A stretch of 64,000 bases of DNA. It comes from Muscardinus avellanarius (Eukaryota > Chordata > Mammalia > Rodentia > Gliridae). Positions within the stretch are counted from its first letter, which is position 1. Each line of letters opens with the position of its first letter. The position numbers were made by a program, and so were the translations under genes. The notes under the pieces were generated by a model. It was not told the DNA's origin. It saw only the letters and a list, made by a program, of their open reading frames with translations, and ran no database searches. The stretch spans positions 21,854,792-21,918,791 of the forward strand of contig OY726572.1 in the NCBI GenBank assembly GCA_963383645.1, written 5' to 3'. Of this stretch, positions 55,701 to 64,000 are shown piece by piece.

Positions 55701-58700
55701 TTATTGAGACCCTGTTTCCAAATAAAATATAAAATAGGTCTGGGAGTATAGCATGGAGGTAGAAAGCCCCTGAGTTCCATCCCCAGTACCACTAAATAAA
55801 TAAATAAATAAATAAGGCTGGGGGTATTGGTCTAAGATAGAATGCCCCTCGGTTCTATCCCTAGTACCATACACACACAAAAAAAAAGATTGGCTGGGCG
55901 TGGTGGCGCACGCTTGTAATCCCCGCGCTTGGGAGGCAGAGACAGGAGAATCGCGCTGGTTTAGGAGACCCTGTTTCCAAATAAAAATGTAAAAATAGGT
56001 GGTCTGGGAGTGTAGCCCGGAGGAAGAAGGGCTTCCAGGAACCCCAGTACCACCAAAAAAATAAATAAATAAATAAAAGATTGTTTCAGTAGAAGAAAAC
56101 ATCTATCTATAGTGTGTGTGTGTGTGTATTATTTTATGGATACACAGTCATTCCTGGGAATCCTCAAGGGATTAGTTCCAAGACCTCTCCCCCAATCAGA
56201 ATACCAAAATCCAGTGACGGTCAAGTTTCTTATGTATTTGGATATAGCCTACACATAGCCTGTCATGTACTTTAAATTACTTCTAGATTACTTATGATAC
56301 CTAATACAATGTAAATTCTATGTAAATTGGTATACTTTATTGTTTAGAGAATAACAAGAAAAGGAAGTCAGTGCTGAAGGCATAGCTCAGTGGTAGAGTG
56401 GGAACTCAGCATGCACCAGACCCCAGGTTCAATCCTCAGCACCACTACTGACTAACTAAATAATAAAAATTAACAGTGTAAAGAGGAGTTATACAGACAC
56501 AAGAGCAAAGGATGCCAACAGTGTGTATTCATATACATTGATTTAAAAAAATCTGTGATTGAATCCCAATATGATACATAATCCCACTTATGTATATATA
56601 AGTAAACACACACACGCACACACACACACAGAGGCACATCTGCACTTAATATCTGTGCTTCTAAAAACAACCTGACAAAATAAGAACTTAAATCTACAGC
56701 TTACAGAAAATATGAAATTACTCTAGAGTGAACATAACGGTGTGTGGAGGATTGGCTGGTTGTTTTGGTTTTGTTTTCTGGTGGTACTGGAGATTGGAAC
56801 CAGGATTTTTATATTCTGAGCACCTGTCCCGCTGAACCACACCCTGCCCTAGGGTTGAAGGTTTTGATATACTCACTTTTCTCTGTATCAGATGCATTGT
56901 ACTTTTGTTACCAGGGGTAATCCCTAAGAATGGGATGTGAGATGTATTGAAATTTAGCATTCAGTGTCATGTGGAAACTTGATGTCCTTAACCTTTGCTC
57001 TCTTTTCTCATTGTTTGAACTAGTAATTTTCTTTTCTTTTCTTTTTTTTGTGGTACTGGGGTTTCTGGAAACTCTTCTACCTCCAGCATACACTCCCAGA
57101 CCTATTTTATATTTTATTTGGAAACAGGGTCTCTTAAGCCAACACTCGCAGCTGGCTTCGAACCTGCGCAATCCTCCTGTCTCTGCCTCCTAAGTGTGGG
57201 GATTACAAGCGTGAGCCACCACGCCTGGCTCAACTAGTAATTTTCAGATATTATTATTTTGTCTTCCTCTCATAGGAGAAGAATTAGAATATGAATTTGA
57301 TGAACAGGGACACAGCACTTGGCTCTGCAGGGTGAGGTATGTAATTTTCTTATTAATGTCCATTTCCGGAAAGTGGCCAATTTCAGATTAAGTTTATGGT
57401 TGTAGAAAACAACACAAAGAATAACTTTAGTCTTTAGATTATGCCTAAATTTGATCCTTGATAGTTTAGTAACACCTGTAGTACAGGGAGGTGGGGTGAG
57501 ATAGATAAGAGGTATAGAGAAGATGTTTCAAGTGCAGCCTTGGCAAGAGAAAATAAAATGAACTGAGAGCTTGAAACCCATCTCAAACAGCATGACTGTC
57601 TTCCTATCGTATTACTTGTCTTCATGAGAACTGGAACTTAGTGCTGTGCTGTGTTCCCTCTAAAACATTGTAGATTACCTGTGGATGATTCAACTGGGAA
57701 GCAGCTGGTGGCTGAGGCCATTCACTCTGGAAAGAAAAAAGAAGCAATGATTCAGTGCTCACTGGAAGCCTGCCGCATTCTTGATACTTTGGGACTGCTG
57801 CGGCAGGAAGCAGGTCAGTATATGGGAGTCATTTTATTTAAAATCAACAACAACAACAACACAAAAGGTAGTAAAATCTCTTTACAGGAGGAATATGTAA
57901 GTTGTACAGAATATTTAGAAGTGCAAGAAAAAAAATCCCTTATTGCAGTACCCTAAGGTAGCTATTGTTTATGTTCTCCCTGATATTTATATATACAGGA
58001 TCGCAGGGCTGGGTTTGTAGAGTATCTAGAGCACTTGCCTAACATGTACAAGGCACCAGGTTTTATCTCTAGCACTGTAAGAAAAAAAGAGTTTAAAACT
58101 AGATCCTTTGAGCCGGGCGTGGTGGCGCACGCTTGTAATCCCCGCGCTTGGGAGGCTGAGACAGAAGAATATCTCTAGCACTGTAAGAAAAAAAGAGTTT
58201 AAAACTAGATCCTTTGAGCCGGGCGTGGTGGCGCACGCTTGTAATCCCCGCGCTTGGGAGGCTGAGACAGAAGAATTGCGCAGGTTCGAAGCCAGCCTCA
58301 GCTACTTAGTAAGGCTCTCAGCAACTTAGTGAGACCCTGTTTCCAAATAAAATATAAAATGGGTCTGGGAATATAGCCCAGAGGTAGAAAAGCCCCTGGG
58401 TTCCACCAGTACCACCCAAAAAAAAAAAAAAAAAAAAAATAGATCCTTTAACAAGAACAAGAAACACACACTCATATACAAATATTTATTCTTTTGTGAT
58501 TTACCCTTTTTTTTTTTTTTTTTTTTTGCGGTATTAGGGATGGAACCCAGGGGCATTTTCCCTCTGGGCTACACTCTCAGCCTTATTTTTTATTCTTTAT
58601 TTTGAAACAGGATATTACTGAGTTACTGATTACAAGTGTGTACTACCATGCCTGGCAATGATTCCCTTTTTTCCTTTTTCCTTTTTTTTTTTGCACAGTA

Positions 58701-59227
58701 TTAGGAATGGAACCCAGGGGTATTCTGCCTCCAAGCTACCCCCCCCCAGCCCTTTTTTTTTTTTTTTTTTGATAGTGGGAATGGAACCCAGGGACATTGT
58801 ACCTCTGAGCTATACCTCCAGCTCTATTTTTTATTCTTTGTTTTGAAACAGGATCTCACTGAGTTGCAAAGGGCCTCACTAAGTAGCTGAAGCTGCTGGG
58901 TATGGTGGCACACACTTGTAATCCCAGTTCTTAGGAGGCTGAGACAAGAGGATCACACAGGTTCAAAGCCAGCCTCAGCTCCTTAGTGAGGCTCTCAGCA
59001 ACTTAGTGAGACCCTGTTTCCAAATAAAGTTTAAAATAGGTCTGGGAGTATAGCCCAGAGGTAGAAAAGCCCCTGGGTTCTACCCTTAGCACCAACAATA
59101 CATACATACATACATACATACATACATACATACATACATAGTAGCTGAGGTTGGCAGTGAACTGGTATCTTGTCTCAGCCTCCCAAATTCTGGGATTACA
59201 AATGTGTACCACTATACCTGGCCTATT

Positions 59228-59266
<39 letters not shown>

Positions 59267-59828
59267 TTTGTGTGGTGCTAGAGATTGAACTCAGGGGCAT
59301 TCTACCTCTGAGCTACACTCAGCCCTTTTTTTATTCTTTATTCTTTCTTTTGAAACAAAGTCTCACTGAGTTGCAAAGGGCCTCACTAAGTAGCTGAAGC
59401 TCTCCTCAAACCTCAATCCTCCTGTTTCTTATTTTTTATTTTATTTTATTATTTGTTTTGAAACAGGTTCTCACTGAGTTACAGAGGGTCTCACTTAATT
59501 GCTGAGTCTGGCTGCAAATCTGTGATCCTCCTGTCTCAGTCCCCCAAGTACTCATGTTACAGGTATGTACCACCACACCTGGTGTAATCTCAGAACTTTC
59601 TATTTATTTTATTTTATTATTTAATTCATTAAACATTAATTCTAGCCACATGTGGTATTACATGCCTGTAATCCCAGTTCTTGGGAGGCTGGGATAGGAG
59701 AATCACTGGCTCAAGACCAGCCTCAGCAATTTAGTAAGACCCTCTTTAAGACCTTGTTTCAAAAAAATAAAATGGACTGGTGGTGTACATCAGAGGTAAA
59801 ACACCCCTGGGTTCAATCCCTAGTACCA

Positions 59829-59869
<41 letters not shown>

Positions 59870-60994
59870 CTTGAGGTGTAGTGTGGAGGTAGAATGCCCC
59901 TACCTCCTGGTTCAATTCCTAGTAACTAACACACACAAAACAAAACATCATACATTATGTTCTGTCCTCAGAACCCTGGGAACTATCATTTTTCAAAGAC
60001 TATCTTTATAAATTTGACTACTTAGGTACCTTATATAATTGGGATTCTGAAATAAATGTGGTGTGTGTGTGTGTGTGTGTCTGACTTATTTCTTGTGACA
60101 TAATATCTTCATATTGTAGCCCTTTTTATATGTGATTGGCAGCCTAAGATAAGCTTTAAAGTTCTTTTTGAAGCTCTTGTCTACTTGCCTTTTTTCTTTT
60201 TCTAAAATTGTTTTCTTAGTACTAGATATTGACTAGTACTATATACTAGTACTAAATGCTAGTATTAGTATCTTAATACTAGATATTGAGCTACTCAGAG
60301 GTAGCTCATTTACTCAGAGGTAGCTCATTCTACCTTTGAGCTATACTCCTAGCCCTATTCTATTTTGAAATAGGATCTCACTGCCAGGCGTGGTGGTGCA
60401 TGCTTGTAATCCCAACATTTGGAAGGCTGAGACTGGAGGATGGTGGTTTGTGGACGGCCTCAGCTACTTAGGCCCTTCGCAATTCAGTGAGACCCTGTTT
60501 CAAAAATAAAAAGACTAAAACCTAGGGCTAGGGGTGTAGCTCAGAGGTACAATGCCCCTGGGTTCCATTCACAGTACTGGAAGAAAAACAAAAAGAGTCT
60601 CACTAAGTTGCTGAGGCTGGCATCAAACTGTAGTTCTCCCCATCTCTGCCTCCCAAGTACTGCAATTACAGGTGTGCACCACTGAGCCTAACACTTTTTC
60701 TAAAACTTACTTGTCAATTTATCTACCTCTAGTATCTCGGAAAAGGAGAGCCAAGAACTGGGAAGATGAAGATTTTTATGACAGTGATGATGATACGTTT
60801 CTTGATCGGACTGGCTTGGTTGAGAAGAAGCGCCTGAACCGAATGAAGAAGGCTGGGAAAATTGATGAGAAGCCAGAGACCTTTGAATCCCTGGAAAGTC
60901 TTATTTATAGAAATAGCTATGATCTTTTGTGTGTTTGTGTGTTTTTGGAGATTGAACTCAGGGGCATTCTGTCTCTGACCTACACCCCCAGCCC

Positions 60995-61036
<42 letters not shown>

Positions 61037-63035
61037 ATATTATTTATATGTATTTGTTTTTAAAATTTGAAACAGGATCTCACTAAGTTTTGGAAGGCCT
61101 CACTAAGTTGCTGAGGCTGGCCACGACCTGAAATCCTGTCTCAGCTTTCCAAGTACTAGGATTACAGTCATGTGCCACCATACCTGGCAATATGTTTTTT
61201 AAATTGAATTATTTATTATTTAAATCTGTTCTATGATAATTACAGTTTATAAAGCAGCAGCATAAAAATCTGGTACTGAGATACTACTTTTGTTATCTGT
61301 AAAAACAACTAGTCTTATCCAAATTGTTGGGGGAAAGATTGGCTTGCTCCAGGTTGGTCATTAATGAAGATTCTTCGGATGTATTACTCCTAAAAAATAA
61401 AAAAAGTAATTCCAGGTTAAGGCATCTAAGATGAAATGGACTTTAGGACAGTTAAGGGGAATCACAGGACTTTTGAGGAGTATAGTATAGAATTAATATA
61501 GAACGGTATATCCTTCATAAAATTATAATGTGGCATGCACTTAACACTATTTAATAGTATTCAGAACTTAAAATCTTACCCAGAAGTTTGGCAGTATTCT
61601 ATTCATTAATAAAAACAAATGCCTACTGCTTTCTTTTGAGTAAAATAAAGTCTTAGTTAATTCATCCTGTATAATTCTAAGTTCTTTTGTTCAGAAATTA
61701 ATTCAGCTACACTTGAACAAATGAAAGACTTAGCTGACTTCTGAATTGATCCTCTTAACACTTGTAGTAACAATACTAAAAATGGGTGGATGGTGCCGAG
61801 TGCCATGGCACATGCCTGTGATCCTAGTACTTGGGAGGTGGAGACAGAAGAATCACAGGTTCAAGGACAGCCTCAGCAAGTAGTGAGACTCATTAACCTA
61901 GTGAGACCCTGTTTAAAAATAAGATTGGGCTGGGGGTATAGCTCAGAGATAAAACTCCCTCAGGTTCAATCATTCCCAGTACCATAAAGAAAAAAAAAGG
62001 ATGAAAAACAGTTTGGCGGGCATGGGGGCAAGACCCTGTTTCAAAACAAGAAGTTAAAAAGGTCTGGGGGTGTAGTTTGAAAATAGAGTGCCTCTGGATT
62101 TAATCCCCAGTATCACACATATCCACAAAAAAGAAACGGTTTAAAAGAGGGAATTTTCTAACCTTGTTGATTTGGGTGTTACAGGTTGCAAAGTTAAATG
62201 ATGCTGAAAGGGAACTTGCTGAAATTTCTGAGAAGCTCAAGACCTCAAGCAAAGGTAAGGCTGTCAGCAAACATGGAGCATGTATAGTGCGTTGTGCTAG
62301 GCACTGGGGCTACGTTGGTTAATAAGATTGTAGAATATGGAGTCCTCTAAGGAGCAGAGTATCATTTTTAGAGCTATAACAACATTGTAAATCATTTGGC
62401 TTAACCTTTTTTTATTTAATACTTAAGGGGAAGCCTGGCATAGTGGTTCATGCCTATAATCCCAATACTTAGGAGGCTGAGACAGGAGGATCACAGGTTT
62501 TCAGCAAGCCTCAGCAACTTAATGAGGCTTTCAGCAACTTAGCAAGACCCTGTTTTCAAATAAAAAATTAAAAAGGGCTGGAGGTATAGCCTGGAGGTTG
62601 AAGGCCTCTCGGTTCCATCCCCAGTACCACAAAAGGAAAAAAAAAAAGTTGAGAGAAATTAAGCCCATTGAGAGAAAATCACTTCCCAAGACCCAAGACC
62701 TCACAGCTACAACCTGTTTCCTTATTCCGAATATCAATGATGATTTCTGTCTAGCTTTTTGTTAGTGACTTCTCTGTGGAAACTTTGGCTGGATTTAAAA
62801 ATATTTGGAGTCATCTTCCTAAACATCTATCATCCCTTTCTTGGACAGCTCTATCAGAGTCACCATCTCAGGATTCTTTAGATGCGTTTATGTCAGAGAT
62901 GAAATCAGGGAGTGCATTAGATGGTGTGTCCCGGAAGAAACTTCATCTGAGAACTTTTGAACTGAGGAAAGAACAACAGAGACTTAAGGGGTTGATAAAA
63001 ATTGTAAAACCAGCAGAGATTCCAGAACTAAAAAA
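48371..63035 (+). CDS. SLC4A1AP: SLC4A1AP, kanadaptin (first eight coding exons, 3' end outside window)
   Basis: Exons 48371-49027, 49240-49435, 54779-54901, 57276-57336, 57674-57813, 60733-60893, 62185-62254 and 62849-63035 give about 531 residues. After a Pro/Glu-rich N-terminus there is an FHA domain (about 137-215: G-R at 138, S-R-Y-H at 153-156, G-S-T-H-G-T-F-L-N at 181-189), an acidic helix, then a dsRBD-like region (about 318-392) and coiled coil. Kanadaptin was named as a partner of the kidney AE1 anion exchanger but is mainly nuclear; FHA domains bind phosphothreonine. The start at 48371 has a purine at -3. An in-frame ATG at 48242 would add 43 residues but has a weak context. The donor after exon 6 reads GA instead of GT. 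Confidence 0.95.
49240..49435 (+). CDS. SLC4A1AP: SLC4A1AP coding exon 2
   Basis: Acceptor tttatcag, donor gtaaga; residues 220-284, Glu-rich helix with a D-S-D-E-E-E-E run (possible casein kinase 2 target by pattern). Confidence 0.95.
49474..49679 (-). repeat. Composite SINE right after SLC4A1AP exon 2
   Basis: Reverse copy starting 40 bases past the exon 2 donor. Confidence 0.83.
50050..50682 (-). repeat. ID fragment, (TTCC)n run and composite SINEs
   Basis: ID remnant 50050-50110, TTCC microsatellite 50115-50182, subfamily B copy 50183-50361, a degenerate head 50362-50480 and a reverse copy 50491-50682 with a 13-C run. Confidence 0.8.
50787..51280 (+). repeat. Composite SINE split by another composite SINE
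   Basis: Outer 50787-50922 + 51206-51280; inner subfamily A copy 50924-51130 with a long AAT/AAAT-rich tail to 51205. Confidence 0.82.
51711..52160 (+). repeat. Ancient mammal-wide repeat, family not assigned, split by a SINE
   Basis: Blocks such as tggctagaccaaatgggctg, aagaatgtaaaatatctcac and aacctgtttctttttgtttt match a dispersed repeat I know from other mammals but cannot name with certainty. A SINE occupies 51794-51981 and the 10-base duplication tgtacactgg flanks it. Confidence 0.55.
51784..51991 (-). repeat. Composite SINE, subfamily A, with target-site duplication
   Basis: Body 51794-51981, no poly(A) left, duplication tgtacactgg at 51784-51793 and 51982-51991. Confidence 0.87.
52349..52400 (+). 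repeat. Short tandem repeat, three copies of a 17-18 base unit
   Basis: Three copies of ccgagtaagagaaag with small spacers, in SLC4A1AP intron 2. Confidence 0.85.
52694..53407 (-). repeat. Stack of four composite SINEs
   Basis: ID-half 52694-52757, (ttta)n 52758-52797, a copy 52798-52924, another 52925-52980 interrupted by a subfamily B copy 53000-53190, and a very clean subfamily B copy 53199-53407 with taatacttca on both sides. Confidence 0.82.
53436..53857. repeat. Sense then reverse composite SINE
   Basis: Sense subfamily B copy 53436-53639, reverse copy 53657-53857. Confidence 0.83.
53909..54583 (+). repeat. Three sense composite SINEs
   Basis: Copies at 53909-54136 (ends in (aaat)n), 54144-54350 and 54386-54583, the last ending about 200 bases before SLC4A1AP exon 3. 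Confidence 0.84.
54779..54901 (+). CDS. SLC4A1AP: SLC4A1AP coding exon 3
   Basis: Acceptor ccctgtag, donor gtatgc; residues 285-325, ending in L-Q-G-F-F-D-R-E. Confidence 0.95.
55023..55470 (-). repeat. ID element and composite SINE
   Basis: Reverse ID 55030-55110 and reverse subfamily A copy 55258-55470 with ttattcct flanks. Confidence 0.82.
55561..56089 (+). repeat. Successive composite SINE insertions at one target
   Basis: Recombined copy 55561-55805, ID-half 55815-55885, clean subfamily B copy 55891-56077. agattgtttcag occurs before the first and after the last. Confidence 0.84.
56360..56460 (+). repeat. ID element
   Basis: ggcatagctcagtggtagag and ccaggttcaatcctcagcac. Confidence 0.85.
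57018..57244 (-). repeat. Composite SINE, subfamily B, near SLC4A1AP exon 4
   Basis: Body 57032-57230; aactagtaattttc on both sides. Confidence 0.88.
57276..57336 (+). CDS. SLC4A1AP: SLC4A1AP coding exon 4
   Basis: Acceptor ctcatag, donor gtatgt; 61 bases, residues 326-345 with [14 protein letters not shown] with clear target-site duplications ends 45 bases upstream. Confidence 0.93.
57674..57813 (+). CDS. SLC4A1AP: SLC4A1AP coding exon 5 (dsRBD-like)
   Basis: Acceptor attgtag, donor gtcagt; residues 346-392, including G-K-K-K-E-A and the C-terminal helix [11 protein letters not shown]. Confidence 0.94.
58005..58449 (+). repeat. ID element plus composite SINE with a 106-base tandem duplication
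   Basis: ID 58005-58085. 58065-58170 is repeated without change at 58171-58276; each unit holds the ID tail, agatcctttga and the first 60 bases of a composite SINE, which continues to 58439. Confidence 0.9.
58508..59583. repeat. Dense nested SINE block in SLC4A1AP intron 5
   Basis: Reverse copy 58508-58657; reverse copy 58668-58895 + 59142-59222 split by a sense copy 58896-59141 with a (cata)n tail; reverse copy 59223-59428 with a (ttta)n tail; reverse fragment 59429-59583. Confidence 0.8.
59646..59937 (+). repeat. Composite SINE with (AAT)n
   Basis: Sense copy 59646-59830, (aat)n 59830-59866 and a second ID-like half 59867-59937. Confidence 0.8.
60290..60693. repeat. Reverse SINE split by a sense SINE, next to SLC4A1AP exon 6
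   Basis: Outer reverse parts 60290-60381 and 60597-60693; inner sense copy 60381-60595. The outer element ends 40 bases before exon 6. Confidence 0.82.
60733..60893 (+). CDS. SLC4A1AP: SLC4A1AP coding exon 6, followed by a non-canonical GA donor
   Basis: Acceptor cctctag; residues 393-446, ending F-E-S-L. The next bases are gaaagt where gtaagt is expected. Continuing to the next possible GT donor (gtctta at 60898) puts exon 7 out of frame and gives an early stop, so 60893 is the only end consistent with the protein. Confidence 0.85.
60928..61188 (-). repeat. Composite SINE with an internal (CA)n run
   Basis: Reverse copy starting 35 bases past the exon 6 end; (ca)n at 60999-61034 replaces the internal A-rich linker. 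Confidence 0.85.
61189..61794 (+). other. SLC4A1AP: SLC4A1AP intron 6, SINE-free part, nothing recognised
   Basis: AT-rich sequence, no open frame with splice support. Confidence 0.4.
61795..62127 (+). repeat. Complete and deleted composite SINE
   Basis: Sense copy 61795-61998 and an internally deleted copy 62012-62127. Confidence 0.8.
62185..62254 (+). CDS. SLC4A1AP: SLC4A1AP coding exon 7
   Basis: Acceptor gttacag, donor gtaagg; residues 447-469, starting [10 protein letters not shown] in phase 0, the expected continuation of exon 6. Confidence 0.93.
62432..62647 (+). repeat. Composite SINE
   Basis: Sense copy in SLC4A1AP intron 7. Confidence 0.83.
62849..63035 (+). CDS. SLC4A1AP: SLC4A1AP coding exon 8 (last in window)
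   Basis: Acceptor ttggacag, donor gtaagt; residues 470-531, Lys/Glu-rich, ending P-A-E-I-P-E-L-K. The remaining exons lie past 64000. Confidence 0.94.
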
Positions 63036-63159
63036 GTAAGTAACCAGTTGATAATTGGAGTTCATTAGAACTTAAAATAAGCATGGTAGCATACATAACA
63101 CTTTGAATTATCTTTTTGTCTTCTTAGATAATTATAGAAATATAAAAAATTTTATTTGT

Positions 63160-63238
63160 AATGCTGGGAATTGAACCTAGGGCCTTATGCTGTCTAGACA
63201 AGTGCTTTCCCAGTGAGCCACATCCTTAGCCCAGAAAG
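63160..63238 (-). repeat. ID element
   Basis: Reverse copy, ggaattgaacctagggcctt and cagtgagccacatccttagc. Confidence 0.82.
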
Positions 63239-63802
63239 CCCTTAACGCATAGATCAACAGTTGAATGGACAATGACATTGCCCAGTGTTAACAGAGTTAT
63301 TAAGGGCAAGATGAGGTTGTTCTGTTGACAAGATCAGTAGTTGCAGTGTCTCCTTGAAGGACCAGGCATCCTAACCACCCCCTTTCTACACACACACGCT
63401 TTTTTTCTTAACTTTTGTGCTCAGAACTGTTGCATGTGGTTATGGTAACTGAACTCCACATAAGTAAGGTTTTCTTCAGAGATTGTTTGGAAACAGGGCT
63501 TTACACCATGGATCCATCTCCTGCCACAAAGTGGAGATGGGGTCATGAATTCTCCTTTGCTGATGACCTTTGTACTATAGTTATTATTTGGTAAATGTGA
63601 AGTCATATAGCATATTGCAAATTACTAGATTAAAGAAACAACTTTATCTTGCCCTTAATAACTCTGTGACAGTCAGCGATATCATTGTTATTCAGACTTT
63701 GTTGGTTTAATAACTTTTTGCTGTGTGCTCAGATATTAATTTTGTGGTAATTTTTTTTGTTTTGTTTTACTGATAGTATCTTTGTTAGTGTTAGGAGACT
63801 TA
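63239..63802 (+). other. SLC4A1AP: SLC4A1AP intron 8 start, nothing recognised
   Basis: No exon with supporting splice signals and no SINE apart from the flanking elements. Confidence 0.4.
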
Positions 63803-63990
63803 TTATTTATTTTGGTGCTAGGGATTGAAGCCAGAAACATTCTGCCTCCAAGCTATACCCCTACGCCTATTTTATTTTTATTTTGAAACAGGGTCTTGAT
63901 AAGTAACTGAAGCTGGCTGAGAACCTGCAACCCTCCTGTCTCAGCCTCCCAAGTACTGGAATTATAGATGTGTGCCACCATGCCTGGCTA
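63803..63990 (-). repeat. Composite SINE
   Basis: Reverse copy near the window end. Confidence 0.83.
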
Positions 63991-64000
63991 GGGTATTTTT

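Overview
The window is nuclear DNA from a mammal, most likely a squirrel-family rodent (Sciuridae). The clearest lineage sign is the very dense population of one short interspersed repeat that joins a 7SL-derived B1-like head to a tRNA-derived ID-like tail, the composite type known from squirrels (MEN / B1-dID / STRID). All protein-coding genes are split by introns, most introns are GT-AG, and mammal-wide relics (MIR, L2, a MER5-like hAT element, L1) are also present. There is no prokaryotic, viral or CRISPR content.

The genes, recognised from exon translations and intron phase, are in the order known from human 2p23.3: 3' half of ZNF512 (+, 99-10920), CCDC121 (-, 16207-17956), GPN1 (+, 18184-37488), SUPT7L (-, 41145-45172), and the 5' two thirds of SLC4A1AP/kanadaptin (+, 48371 to beyond the window end). 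CCDC121/GPN1 and SUPT7L/SLC4A1AP are two head-to-head pairs, each sharing a GC-rich CpG-island promoter; ZNF512/CCDC121 and GPN1/SUPT7L end tail to tail. GPN1 (RNA polymerase II import GTPase), SUPT7L (SAGA subunit) and kanadaptin (nuclear FHA protein) are ubiquitous nuclear proteins, which fits their housekeeping-type promoters. The genes do not form a single pathway.

Region by region: 1-13.5 kb holds ZNF512 exons in a SINE-rich background; 15.2-16.2 kb is AT-rich and featureless; 16.2-18.6 kb is CCDC121 and the first CpG island; 18.2-37.5 kb is GPN1, whose intron 7 carries a 2.8 kb composite L1 insertion; 37.5-45.2 kb is the convergent GPN1/SUPT7L end; 47.8-49 kb is the second CpG island; 49-64 kb is SLC4A1AP with long stacks of nested SINEs.

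I saw no new multi-gene system. The observations most worth a second look are: a GA instead of GT splice donor after SLC4A1AP exon 6; an L1-type insertion with matching target-site duplications that carries an open ORF1 but, in place of ORF2, an old ORF2 fragment in the opposite orientation; a 180 bp insertion in a ZNF512 intron copied from that gene's own 3' UTR and ending in a perfect foldback; a U12-type intron in GPN1; and a perfect 106 bp tandem duplication across a SINE boundary. Exon borders were read by eye from splice signals and phase; repeat borders are accurate to roughly 5-15 bases.
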